DNA of 6,446 bases from an uncultured Atopobium sp. (GCA_916720465.1 CAKARF010000051.1:1-6446); one strand, 5' to 3'. Shown: positions 1 to 5,682, counted from the stretch's first letter. Program-made: numbers and translations. Notes: generated by a model from the letters alone, not told the origin.

Positions 1-749
1 ACATGCAGGTTAACGTTTCTACCCACCATAAGTGTTGCAAGCTCAGTCTCGGATGTCTTGGAGACATCAACCGTGCTCATGTACTTACCGCGACGAATAA
101 TGGTGCACTCGTCAGCGGAAGACATAATCTCTTTAAGCTTGTGGGTAATAACAATGATGGTTTTACCCTTGCTTACCAGGTCATGCATAATCTGGATAAG
201 CTTCTCAATCTCCTGCGGCGTAAGAACTGCCGTAGGCTCATCAAGAATCAAAGTATCAGCACCGCGATACAGGGCCTTCAAGATCTCAACACGCTGCTGC
301 ATACCAACAGAAATGTCTTCAATCTTGGCATCAGGGTCTACGTCAAAGCCGTATTCCTCAACAATCTCCAGGACCTTCTCGCGAGCTCGTTTTGGATCAA
401 GGACGCCACCAGCCTTGGTGACCTCGTTACCCAAAACAATATTTTCTGTAACGGTAAAGTTCTCAACCAACATAAAGTGCTGGTGAACCATACCAATGCC
501 GTGAGCGATAGCATCGTTTGGGCCAGAAATGGATACGCGCTCTCCGTTGAGGTAAACATCTCCCTCATCCGCAGAATACAGGCCGTACAGTACGTTCATA
601 AGCGTACTTTTACCTGCGCCGTTCTCTCCTAAAATGGCGTGGACAGTTTGCTTGCGCACGTTAAGGTCTACGGCGTCAAGAGCTTTAAACGATCCAAAAA
701 CTTTAGTAATGCCATGCATCTGAACAGCGTAATCCGAACTGACTTCCAC
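1..749 (-). CDS. Nucleoside ABC importer, ATP-binding protein (NupO/YufO-like), 3' end outside window
   Basis: This is the ATPase subunit of a nucleoside or simple-sugar type ABC importer; it would power uptake at the inner face of the membrane. Only the first 249 codons, one complete nucleotide-binding domain, are in the window. Visible motifs are Walker A GENGAGKST (41-49), the Q-loop in MVHQHF (Q90), the signature ISVGMQQRVE (about 146-155), Walker B LILDEP (167-172, catalytic E171) and the switch histidine in ITHK (H203). The SVGMQQRVEILK form of the signature is typical of the two-domain ATPases that partner BMP-type binding proteins. Family members are about 500-530 residues, so a second ATPase domain should follow beyond base 1. 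The GTG start at 749 is preferred over ATG at codon 11 because a near-perfect ribosome binding site lies six bases upstream. It follows the BMP lipoprotein gene on the same strand, supporting one transport operon. Nucleoside specificity is inferred from context. Confidence 0.93.
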   Translation of the reverse strand, partial: MEVSSDYAVQMHGITKVFGSFKALDAVDLNVRKQTVHAILGENGAGKSTLMNVLYGLYSADEGDVYLNGERVSISGPNDAIAHGIGMVHQHFMLVENFTVTENIVLGNEVTKAGGVLDPKRAREKVLEIVEEYGFDVDPDAKIEDISVGMQQRVEILKALYRGADTLILDEPTAVLTPQEIEKLIQIMHDLVSKGKTIIVITHKLKEIMSSADECTIIRRGKYMSTVDVSKTSETELATLMVGRNVNLH

Positions 750-752
750 GAG

Positions 753-763
753 CCACCTCCTTT
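753..763 (-). promoter_or_regulatory. Strong ribosome binding site that fixes the GTG start of the ABC ATPase
   Basis: Read on the minus strand the sequence is AAAGGAGGTGG, almost the full complement of the 16S rRNA 3' end. GGAGG ends six bases before the GTG at 749-747. This strength and spacing favour the GTG over the internal ATG ten codons later. It may compensate for the weaker GTG codon and for the stem-loop just upstream. Confidence 0.8.
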
Positions 764-777
764 ACACACTTGCTAGA

Positions 778-807
778 GGTGAGGAGTGCCAAGAAGCACC
801 CCTCACC
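778..807 (-). promoter_or_regulatory. Intercistronic stem-loop between the lipoprotein gene and the ABC ATPase gene
   Basis: The two 12-base arms (778-789 and 796-807) flank a six-base loop. On the minus-strand transcript all 12 positions pair: GGTGAGGGGTGC with GCACTCCTCACC, including one G-U wobble. On the plus strand the wobble becomes an A-C mismatch, so the structure fits minus-strand RNA best. No T-tract follows (TCTAGCAAGTG), so it is not a classic intrinsic terminator. Hairpins here in transport operons often protect the binding-protein mRNA from 3' decay or cause partial readthrough, giving more binding protein than ATPase. That role is inferred. Confidence 0.7.
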
Positions 808-896
808 AGCAAATCCAAACTCATCAACCTCTTGGGCCTGTCAGACGGCAAAACCATCTAGCGAGAAACCCTAAGGCTTAGAAACTAAGTCAGAGC

Positions 897-1970
897 TTAG
901 CTCAAAGACTTGACGTACTTGTCCAGGTCGTCCTTGCTTGCAGGAGGAACAACGGAGCCAGCCTTGATCTTGTCGAGAAGGTCAGTAGCTGCCTTGTAGG
1001 TGTCCTCACCCATGAGGTGATGATCCTCAGCAATTCCGACAGCGTCCTCGGAAGCGCCCAGGGAAACAGTAGTGCCACCCTTCTGGCCGTCCTTCAGGAT
1101 CTTCTCGGAAATCTCAACGATAGCAACGTTAACGCGCTTAAGAGCAGAGGTCAGGACGTTCTCTGGAGCAAGATATGCCTGGTCACGATCAACGCCGATA
1201 GCAAGCTTATTTGCGTCCTTAGCTGCCTCAATAACGCCGGTTCCTACGCCGCCTGCAGCGTGGAAGACAACGTCGCAACCATCGGAGTACATGGAGTTAG
1301 CAATAGCCTTACCCTTTGCAGCATCGGAGAAGGACTCTGCGTACTGTGCAGAAACCTCAACGTTGGTGCCCTTTTCCTTGTTTGCATAAGCAACGCCGCC
1401 GCGGTAACCATACTCAAACTGGTCGATAAGTGCGGAAGAAATGCCGCCAACAAAGCCAACCTTGCCGGTCTTTGTAGTGCGAGCAGCAATGTAGCCAACA
1501 ACAAAGGAAGGCTCCTGAGCGCGGAACATAACGCCCGTGAAGTTAGAAACCTGAGAATCGTTGCCGTTGTCGATGATAGCAAACTGGGTGTTTGGATTGT
1601 CCTTAGCAGCCTTAAGAGTTGCGTCTGCCATAGCAAAGCCAACGCCCCAAACAAGGTCGGACTCAGCGTCAACAGCCTTATCAAGGTTGGTTGCGTAATC
1701 GGAATCCTGCTTGGACTCAAGGTAGCTGACATCCCAGCCGTTCTTGTCCTTGAGCTCGGTCATGCCCTCCCAAGCGGACTGGTTAAAGGACTGGTCGTTA
1801 ACACCACCAGTATCGGTAACCATGGTGAGCTTCTTTTTCTTCTCACCTGATGCCTTCTGGCCGCCGTCGTCCTTCTTCTGGTTGCAGCCTGCAAGACCTG
1901 CGAGTGCTGCAAGTACGCCAGCGCCGGTTGCGCCAGTCACAAAACTACGACGAGAAACGTTCTTGTTCAT
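897..1970 (-). CDS. BMP/PnrA-family nucleoside-binding lipoprotein with Tat-type signal
   Basis: This is the membrane-anchored substrate-binding protein of an ABC importer (357 residues), probably for purine or other nucleosides. The N-terminus has a twin-arginine motif SRRSFV (6-11), a hydrophobic stretch (about 13-27) and a lipobox LAGC with lipidated Cys29, followed by a polar lysine-rich linker. The mature domain shows the BMP-family landmarks: DTGGVNDQSFNQSAWEGM (53-70), GFAMAD (111-116), GFVGGI (162-167), HAAGGVGTGV (237-246) and AIGVDRDQ (257-264). ATG at 1970 is preceded by AAGGAG with eight bases of spacing. It lies after deoD and before the ABC ATPase, so the gene set couples import to phosphorolysis. 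The family includes nucleoside receptors such as PnrA and BmpA; the exact ligand cannot be read from sequence. Some relatives bind autoinducer-2 or other ligands, but the neighbours make nucleosides most likely. Confidence 0.95.
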   Translation of the reverse strand: MNKNVSRRSFVTGATGAGVLAALAGLAGCNQKKDDGGQKASGEKKKKLTMVTDTGGVNDQSFNQSAWEGMTELKDKNGWDVSYLESKQDSDYATNLDKAVDAESDLVWGVGFAMADATLKAAKDNPNTQFAIIDNGNDSQVSNFTGVMFRAQEPSFVVGYIAARTTKTGKVGFVGGISSALIDQFEYGYRGGVAYANKEKGTNVEVSAQYAESFSDAAKGKAIANSMYSDGCDVVFHAAGGVGTGVIEAAKDANKLAIGVDRDQAYLAPENVLTSALKRVNVAIVEISEKILKDGQKGGTTVSLGASEDAVGIAEDHHLMGEDTYKAATDLLDKIKAGSVVPPASKDDLDKYVKSLS

Positions 1971-2133
1971 TCCGTGCTCTCCTTACCTCATGTGGCGGGA
2001 ACGTCCAGCTTTTGTACTGGATCTTTATGAGAAGTTGACCAAACTTCCCTAACTTAAGCGGAAAATCCGCATGGTTCCAAAACAAACAGTAATGACAAGC
2101 TGCTGACCTGCGATGCCTTGCACAACAAGCGCT
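1971..2133 (-). other. Structured deoD-to-lipoprotein spacer with three small hairpins
   Basis: This 163-base spacer has no credible gene. On the minus-strand RNA it can form three successive hairpins: 2058-2070 (five-pair stem GCGGA/TCCGC, three-base loop), 2029-2049 (eight pairs including one G-U, five-base loop) and 2004-2021 (five pairs TCCAG/CTGGA, eight-base loop). No T-tract follows any of them, and I found no convincing -35/-10 pair for an internal promoter. It may set mRNA processing or stability between the enzyme and transporter halves of the operon, but the stems are short and could be chance. The lipoprotein ribosome binding site (AAGGAG, 1979-1984) is at its end. Confidence 0.4.
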
Positions 2134-2844
2134 TTAAGCAACAACAGAAAGAGCAACCTCCATCATCTGCGTGAAACTAGTCTGACGCTCTTCAGCAGTA
2201 AGTGCTTCTCCTGTAAGAGGCAGGTCAGAGATAGTTAGCAGCGTAAGCGCATGCTTATGAGCGTGCATGGCGTTGAGATACAGGGCTGCCGACTCCATCT
2301 CAACAGCAAGAACATCCATGCTTGCCCATTTTGGAAGCGAGTTGTCTACGGTATAGAACACGTCGCTTGCCAGGATATTACCAACGCGAACGGGATAACC
2401 CAGCTTCTCTGCACCAGCAACAGCCTTGCTCAACAGGCCAAAGTCTGCAGTAGGTGCAATGGTTCCAGGCATTCCGTACTGTGATGGATAATTAGAATCA
2501 GTGCTGGAAGACATGCCAATAACAATGTCTCTGAGCTTTACCTCAGGAGCAAGGCCGCCAGCGCTACCAATGCGGAGAATGTTATCAACTCCGTAGAAAT
2601 TAAAGAGCTCGTAAGAATAAATACCAATGGAAGGCATACCCATACCAGAACCCATAACGGAGACTGGCTGTCCCTTGTAGGTGCCGGTGTAGCCAAACAT
2701 ATTGCGAACGGTGTTGAACTGCTCGACATTCTCCAGATACGTGTCTGCAAGAAGCTTTGCGCGCAGAGGATCGCCTGGCATGAGGACAGTCTTAGCAATC
2801 TGGCCCTCAACAGCAGCGTTATGAGGAGTTGGGGTAGTAGCCAT
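2134..2844 (-). CDS. deoD: Purine nucleoside phosphorylase, DeoD type
   Basis: This cytoplasmic enzyme of the hexameric PNP class splits purine (deoxy)nucleosides with phosphate into free base and (deoxy)ribose-1-phosphate. The 236-residue length is normal. Residues match the Escherichia coli enzyme with a +4 offset at the N-terminus: H8, G24 and R28 in MPGDPLRAK, R47, and R91 to S94 in RIGSAGG. Further on are VEMES (181-185, ribose binding), D207 in TISD (purine N7 proton donor) and R220 in EERQTSF. The residues after D207 are L-P rather than the usual H-I or H-L, a small departure near the base pocket. Its ATG overlaps the deoB stop as TAATG, with AAGGAG inside the end of deoB, so translation is probably coupled. 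Its product feeds DeoB directly. Start and identity are secure. Confidence 0.96.
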   Translation of the reverse strand: MATTPTPHNAAVEGQIAKTVLMPGDPLRAKLLADTYLENVEQFNTVRNMFGYTGTYKGQPVSVMGSGMGMPSIGIYSYELFNFYGVDNILRIGSAGGLAPEVKLRDIVIGMSSSTDSNYPSQYGMPGTIAPTADFGLLSKAVAGAEKLGYPVRVGNILASDVFYTVDNSLPKWASMDVLAVEMESAALYLNAMHAHKHALTLLTISDLPLTGEALTAEERQTSFTQMMEVALSVVA

Positions 2845-4034
2845 TAGTTCTCCTTAAGAATCTCTGACAGGTGAGAAGTTCCAACACCAAGTTGCTCAAC
2901 ACCAAAATAATCAAGGATTGTCTCGGCCATATCGGCAAATGTGGCGGTTGTACCAAGGTTGGTGTTTGGCTTGACCTTTGGACCCGTGATAAGCAGTGGC
3001 ACGTACTCACGAGAGTGATCAGTAGATGGTGTTACCGGGTCACAGCCATGATCTGCGGTGATAATGAACAGGTCATCCTCACGAAGACCCTCAATAATCT
3101 GAGGAATGCGCTCGTCAAAATAAGAAAGAGCGTTGGAGTATCCCACAGGGTCGTTGCGGTGACCGTAAATCATGTCAGTATCAACAAGGTTGGTGAAGCA
3201 CAGACCGTTGAAATCTTTGCTGGTAGCCTCAATAGTCTTCTGAATTCCGTCTGCATTGCAGGTAGTAAACTCAAACTCAGTCATGCCACGGTGAGCAAAG
3301 ATGTCATAAATCTTGCCAATAGAAAGAACGTCAAAGCCGTTCTCTTTAAGGCGATCAAGCATAGTTTGACCCGTTGGCTCAAGAGAGAAATCATGACGGC
3401 GAGAAGTGCGCTGGTATGGCCACTCTCCCTCAAAAGGACGAGCAATAACGCGAGCAACACCGTGCTCACCTTGCAGAATCTCGCGCGCAATGCGGCAATA
3501 CTCATAGAGTTTCTCGGGGCTTACCACGTCCTCATGAGCAGCAATCTGGAAAACAGAATCTGCTGAGGTGTAGACAATCAGAGCACCGGTCTCTACGTGC
3601 TCTTTACCAAAGTCTCTAATAACATCGGTTCCAGAGTAAGGCTTGTTGCAAAGAACCTTGCGACCCGTCTTCTGCTCAAACTCCTCAATGACCTCCTGTG
3701 GAAAACCATCAGGATAGGTTGGGAACTTCTTTGGAGAAATGACGCCTGCCATCTCCCAGTGGCCAACAGTGGTGTCTTTACCAGCGGATTTCTCCTGCAT
3801 ACGAGCGTATGCGCCCACAGGAGACTCAATTGGCTTCAGATCAACGTCATACACGGTATCAAGCGCGCCATCAATATTAAGAAGGCCCAGCTTTGTCATA
3901 TTTGGGATGTTAAGAACACCACTTGTTGCGCATGCACAAAGGGTATTGCTACCCTCGTCTCCGTATGCCGCTGCATCAGGCTCTTCGCCGATGCCAAAAC
4001 TATCAAGAACAACTACAAAAACACGTTTAGGCAT
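2844..4034 (-). CDS. deoB: Phosphopentomutase
   Basis: DeoB interconverts (deoxy)ribose-1-phosphate and (deoxy)ribose-5-phosphate, passing sugars released by nucleoside phosphorylases to central metabolism. It is a manganese-dependent alkaline-phosphatase-superfamily enzyme in the cytoplasm. The 396-residue length is typical. Visible motifs are the metal-binding DSFGIG near the N-terminus (D11), the catalytic threonine in GKDTTVGHWE (T88), RTSRRHDF in the cap domain, DTDMIYGHRND, and ADHGCDP followed by TDHSREYVP, which supply further metal ligands. I chose ATG at 4034 because AGGAGG lies four bases upstream (4039-4044) and MPKRVFVVVLDSFGIG is the usual family N-terminus. An in-frame start at 4064 would add ten unconserved residues. 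It is the first gene of the minus-strand operon and is coupled to deoD by a one-base overlap. Confidence 0.97.
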   Translation of the reverse strand: MPKRVFVVVLDSFGIGEEPDAAAYGDEGSNTLCACATSGVLNIPNMTKLGLLNIDGALDTVYDVDLKPIESPVGAYARMQEKSAGKDTTVGHWEMAGVISPKKFPTYPDGFPQEVIEEFEQKTGRKVLCNKPYSGTDVIRDFGKEHVETGALIVYTSADSVFQIAAHEDVVSPEKLYEYCRIAREILQGEHGVARVIARPFEGEWPYQRTSRRHDFSLEPTGQTMLDRLKENGFDVLSIGKIYDIFAHRGMTEFEFTTCNADGIQKTIEATSKDFNGLCFTNLVDTDMIYGHRNDPVGYSNALSYFDERIPQIIEGLREDDLFIITADHGCDPVTPSTDHSREYVPLLITGPKVKPNTNLGTTATFADMAETILDYFGVEQLGVGTSHLSEILKEN

Positions 4035-4066
4035 TTTACCTCCTAAAACGCCCGAAACAAGCATTT

Positions 4067-4083
4067 GCGCACGATGCGTACGC
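4067..4083 (-). promoter_or_regulatory. Small GC-rich hairpin in the deoB 5' leader
   Basis: On the minus-strand RNA, GCGTACG pairs with CGTGCGC across a three-base loop, giving seven pairs including one U-G. It ends about 33 bases before the deoB start, upstream of the ribosome binding site. It might affect mRNA stability or initiation; a chance origin is possible. Confidence 0.35.
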
Positions 4084-4125
4084 GAACTAACTTATGTGGA
4101 CGAGTCATTACTATTCATTAAATAT

Positions 4126-4156
4126 ATTATTACAGTTGTATAATGCCGACACCCAA
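4126..4156 (-). promoter_or_regulatory. Candidate extended -10 promoter for the deoB operon
   Basis: On the minus strand an extended -10, TG-T-AATAAT, spans 4134-4126 (hexamer 5/6 to TATAAT). A weak -35-like TTGGGT is at 4156-4151 with a long 19-base spacer. Transcription would start near 4119, giving a leader of about 85 bases that includes the hairpin at 4067-4083. The -35 is poor, so this relies mostly on the extended -10. Confidence 0.35.
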
Positions 4157-4175
4157 TTTAGAGAGATTTTCACGA

Positions 4176-4190
4176 TACAACCGTTTGCAG
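4176..4190 (-). promoter_or_regulatory. LacI-family or cre-like operator candidate upstream of deoB
   Basis: The minus strand reads CTGCAAACGGTTGTA. Its core CAAACGGTTG is an imperfect palindrome with a central CG (8 of 10 positions symmetric), and it fits the catabolite-responsive element pattern WTGNAANCGNWNNCA except at two positions. It sits just upstream of the candidate deoB promoter. This would suit control by a LacI-type regulator responding to nucleosides or sugars. A single imperfect site is weak evidence. Confidence 0.3.
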
Positions 4191-4291
4191 ATACTAAAAT
4201 TCTGTAAATGGTACGCAGCAAATGCTTAGAAAAATCAAGCAGGTAAAACAAGCGTGGCGAAAAAATCTTTGAGCTCATCAGGGAAAAATTT

Positions 4292-4303
4292 AATGAATTC
4301 ATT
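4292..4303. repeat. Perfect 12-bp palindrome AATGAATTCATT
   Basis: The sequence is its own reverse complement. It lies immediately upstream of the candidate rightward -35 (4305-4310), where a dimeric activator or repressor could bind. In AT-rich DNA a 12-bp palindrome can also occur by chance. Confidence 0.35.
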
Positions 4304-4304
4304 C

Positions 4305-4333
4305 TTTACAGACTCTAGCTGCTGTCTTATCGT
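4305..4333 (+). promoter_or_regulatory. Candidate sigma-A promoter for psuK
   Basis: TTTACA (4305-4310, 5/6 to TTGACA) is followed by exactly 17 bases and TATCGT (4328-4333, 4/6 to TATAAT). A start near 4340 would place all three 16-bp dyads in the beginning of the transcript, suitable for repression by blocking elongation. TATATA at 4392-4397 is an alternative -10 but has no recognisable -35 partner. Confidence 0.4.
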
Positions 4334-4348
4334 TGTCCAAAGCAAGAT

Positions 4349-4364
4349 TTAAGCACTAGCTTAA
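4349..4364 (+). promoter_or_regulatory. Operator-like dyad 1 (TTAAGC-ACTA-GCTTAA)
   Basis: The arms TTAAGC and GCTTAA are perfect inverted copies separated by four bases. It is the most symmetric of three related 16-bp elements upstream of psuK and matches the other two at 11 of 16 positions. The next copy begins 21 bases later, about two helical turns. Confidence 0.55.
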
Positions 4365-4369
4365 ATAAG

Positions 4370-4385
4370 ATAAGCACCTGTTTAG
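4370..4385 (+). promoter_or_regulatory. Operator-like dyad 2 (first exact 16-bp direct repeat)
   Basis: ATAAGCACCTGTTTAG is identical to the copy starting 25 bases downstream. It carries the same layout as dyad 1 with less perfect symmetry (ATAAGC against GTTTAG, four of six arm positions complementary). Tandem copies upstream of a gene encoding an HTH protein suggest a transcription factor array. Confidence 0.6.
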
Positions 4386-4394
4386 AAGTTTTAT

Positions 4395-4410
4395 ATAAGC
4401 ACCTGTTTAG
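4395..4410 (+). promoter_or_regulatory. Operator-like dyad 3 (second exact 16-bp direct repeat)
   Basis: This is a perfect second copy of the 16-base element at 4370-4385. It ends 21 bases before the psuK ribosome binding site (AGGAGG, 4432-4437). Protein bound here would lie close to the start of translation, consistent with repression by roadblock if the promoter at 4305-4333 is used. Confidence 0.6.
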
Positions 4411-4441
4411 TCGGATTCTATTTTTGCTGCTAGGAGGCATA

Positions 4442-5524
4442 ATGCTCACCAATCGAGAACAGATGATTTTCAACTGGATCAAAGAGCAGCCTTCCATTAC
4501 TCAGAAGGAAATTGCAGAGCGCGCAGGTATCTCGCGTTCTTCTGTTTCGGTTCACATCTCCAACCTTACTGCAAAGGGCGCAATTCTGGGCCGCCGCTAC
4601 ATTCTGAGCGAGCGTCCCTACTTTATTGTTATTGGCGCTGCCAACATGGATATTGCTGGTCGCCCAGACACTTCCCTTGTGGCAGGAGATTCAAACCCTG
4701 GCAAAGTCACCATGTCCTTTGGTGGCGTTGGCAGAAATGTTGCACACAACCTGGCCCTTCTCGACAGCGACGTTCGTCTGCTCACCGCCTTTGGCGAGGA
4801 CTATCGTGCGCGCGAGCTCAAAGAAGGTTGCCTGGACTGCGGCATTGACATCGACGCCTCTATTACCGTGCCGGGCGCTTCCACTTCCACCTACCTCTTC
4901 ATCATGGATGAGCACGGTGAGATGCAGGAAGCCATCAATGACATGCAGATTTACGAGTATGTTACCCCTGATCGTATCGAGGAGCGCCTGGACGTTATCC
5001 AGCACGCCGCAGCTTGCGTGATTGACACCAACCTGCCTCAGCAGACCATCGAGTTCATTGCCAAGAACGTGACCTGCCCCATCTTCTGCGATCCTGTTTC
5101 TTCCATCAAGGCACAAAAGCTCAAGAGGGTCCTGGGCAAGATTCACACGCTTAAGCCAAATCGCCTTGAGGCCGAGATGCTCTCGGGCATCAAGATTACT
5201 GACGATGCTTCCCTTGAAGCCGCAGCTCACGAGCTGCTTGCAACAGGCCTCAAGCGCGTGTTTATCTCCCTTGGCGAGAAGGGCCTTCTTTGCGCTTATC
5301 ACGAGAAGACCGTCCGCTTGCCACTGCTTCCTGCAAAGCTGGTCAACATGACAGGCGCAGGAGATGCCATGATGGCGGGTATTACCTGGGCGTATACTCA
5401 GGGCATGACGCTTGAGCAGACTGGCCTTGTGGGTATGGCTGCTTCCAGCATGGCCATTGAGGGCGAGGACACCATCAACGACCAGCTCAACGTTGAAGAG
5501 GTTATCAAGCGCGCAGGTATTTAG
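4442..5524 (+). CDS. psuK: Pseudouridine kinase, PfkB family, with N-terminal winged helix-turn-helix
   Basis: The kinase should phosphorylate pseudouridine with ATP to pseudouridine 5'-phosphate, the substrate of PsuG encoded next. The 360 residues fall in two parts. Residues 1-55 form a MarR/AsnC-like winged HTH: ITQKEIAERAGISRSSVSVHI (about 19-39) is the helix-turn-helix and LTAKGAILGRRYIL the wing. Residues 60-360 are a ribokinase/PfkB domain with signature 1 around GGVGRN (94-99), KPNRLEAE (238-245), and signature 2 TGAGD (304-308), whose D308 is the expected catalytic base. ATG at 4442 is chosen because AGGAGG sits four bases upstream; an earlier in-frame TTG (4424) would overlap that site. 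Pseudouridine specificity rests on the adjacent psuG and on the HTH-PfkB architecture known in this group; another nucleoside or sugar substrate is possible. The HTH suggests the protein also binds DNA, perhaps the three dyads just upstream. Confidence 0.88.
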   Translation: MLTNREQMIFNWIKEQPSITQKEIAERAGISRSSVSVHISNLTAKGAILGRRYILSERPYFIVIGAANMDIAGRPDTSLVAGDSNPGKVTMSFGGVGRNVAHNLALLDSDVRLLTAFGEDYRARELKEGCLDCGIDIDASITVPGASTSTYLFIMDEHGEMQEAINDMQIYEYVTPDRIEERLDVIQHAAACVIDTNLPQQTIEFIAKNVTCPIFCDPVSSIKAQKLKRVLGKIHTLKPNRLEAEMLSGIKITDDASLEAAAHELLATGLKRVFISLGEKGLLCAYHEKTVRLPLLPAKLVNMTGAGDAMMAGITWAYTQGMTLEQTGLVGMAASSMAIEGEDTINDQLNVEEVIKRAGI

Positions 5525-5639
5525 CGCGTCTGCACGGCGCATCTGCACGGCGCATCTGCACGGCGCGTCTGCACGGCGCATCTGCACGGCACAAAGCGTC
5601 TGCACGGGGCGCAAAGCGTTCGCATGGCGCATCTGCACG
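5524..5639. repeat. GC-rich 13-bp tandem repeat block between psuK and psuG
   Basis: Five contiguous 13-bp units GCGCRTCTGCACG (R = G or A) start at 5524, 5537, 5550, 5563 and 5576; they differ only at the fifth base. The first unit begins on the final G of the psuK stop codon. Two longer related 20-bp units follow (5588-5607 and 5608-5627, 16 of 20 identical, each containing CAAAGCG), then one further exact 13-bp unit (5627-5639). The block fills most of the 158-base gap before psuG. Such an array could vary in copy number by slippage, or change mRNA structure between the genes. The 13-base period is not a multiple of three, so open frames through it are artefacts of repetition. Confidence 0.92.
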
Positions 5640-5682
5640 GCACTACTTTCGGTTCCATTAGTCGTTTACGATTGGAGTATAT

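Larger units (their letters stand above)
4035..4441. other. Divergent regulatory region between deoB and psuK
   Basis: This roughly 400-base AT-rich region contains no credible gene. It separates two divergent operons and should carry both promoters. Candidate elements, listed separately, are a hairpin in the deoB leader, possible promoters in both directions, a LacI/cre-like site, a 12-bp palindrome and three 16-bp dyads. A dyad at 4184-4208 (TTTGCAGA with TCTGTAAA, one G-T) and a 10-base inverted pair AAGCATTTGC (4059-4068, complement at 4218-4227) are also visible; their meaning is unknown. The region is unusually long and motif-rich for such a compact locus. Confidence 0.7.

Noticed and set aside
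876..900. CTTAG/CTAAG short inverted repeats around the lipoprotein stop codon considered as a terminator
   Set aside because: Stems are only about five pairs with low G+C content and no T-tract follows on either strand.
1017..1850. Plus-strand open frame opposite the BMP lipoprotein gene
   Set aside because: The opposite strand encodes a textbook BMP protein; this frame has no recognisable domain and reflects the codon bias of the real gene.
4035..4064. Upstream in-frame start for deoB at 4064
   Set aside because: It would add ten unconserved residues and place the strong AGGAGG site inside the coding region; ATG at 4034 fits the family N-terminus.
4139..4144. Perfect TATAAT on the plus strand
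   Set aside because: No acceptable -35 lies 16-18 bases upstream, and it would make a leader of nearly 300 bases before psuK; the site at 4305-4333 is a better rightward candidate.
4111..4302. 63-codon minus-strand open frame in the deoB-psuK intergenic region
   Set aside because: No Shine-Dalgarno sequence precedes the ATG, the protein has no recognisable features, and the AT-rich region carries regulatory motifs instead.
4691..5638. Long minus-strand open frame (315 codons) opposite psuK running into the repeat block
   Set aside because: It lies antisense to a clearly conserved kinase, its N-terminal part is just the 13-bp repeat translated in one frame, and no family features are visible.
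5524..5639. Tandem repeats considered as a CRISPR array
   Set aside because: Units of 13 bp are directly adjacent with no unique spacers, and no cas genes are in the window.
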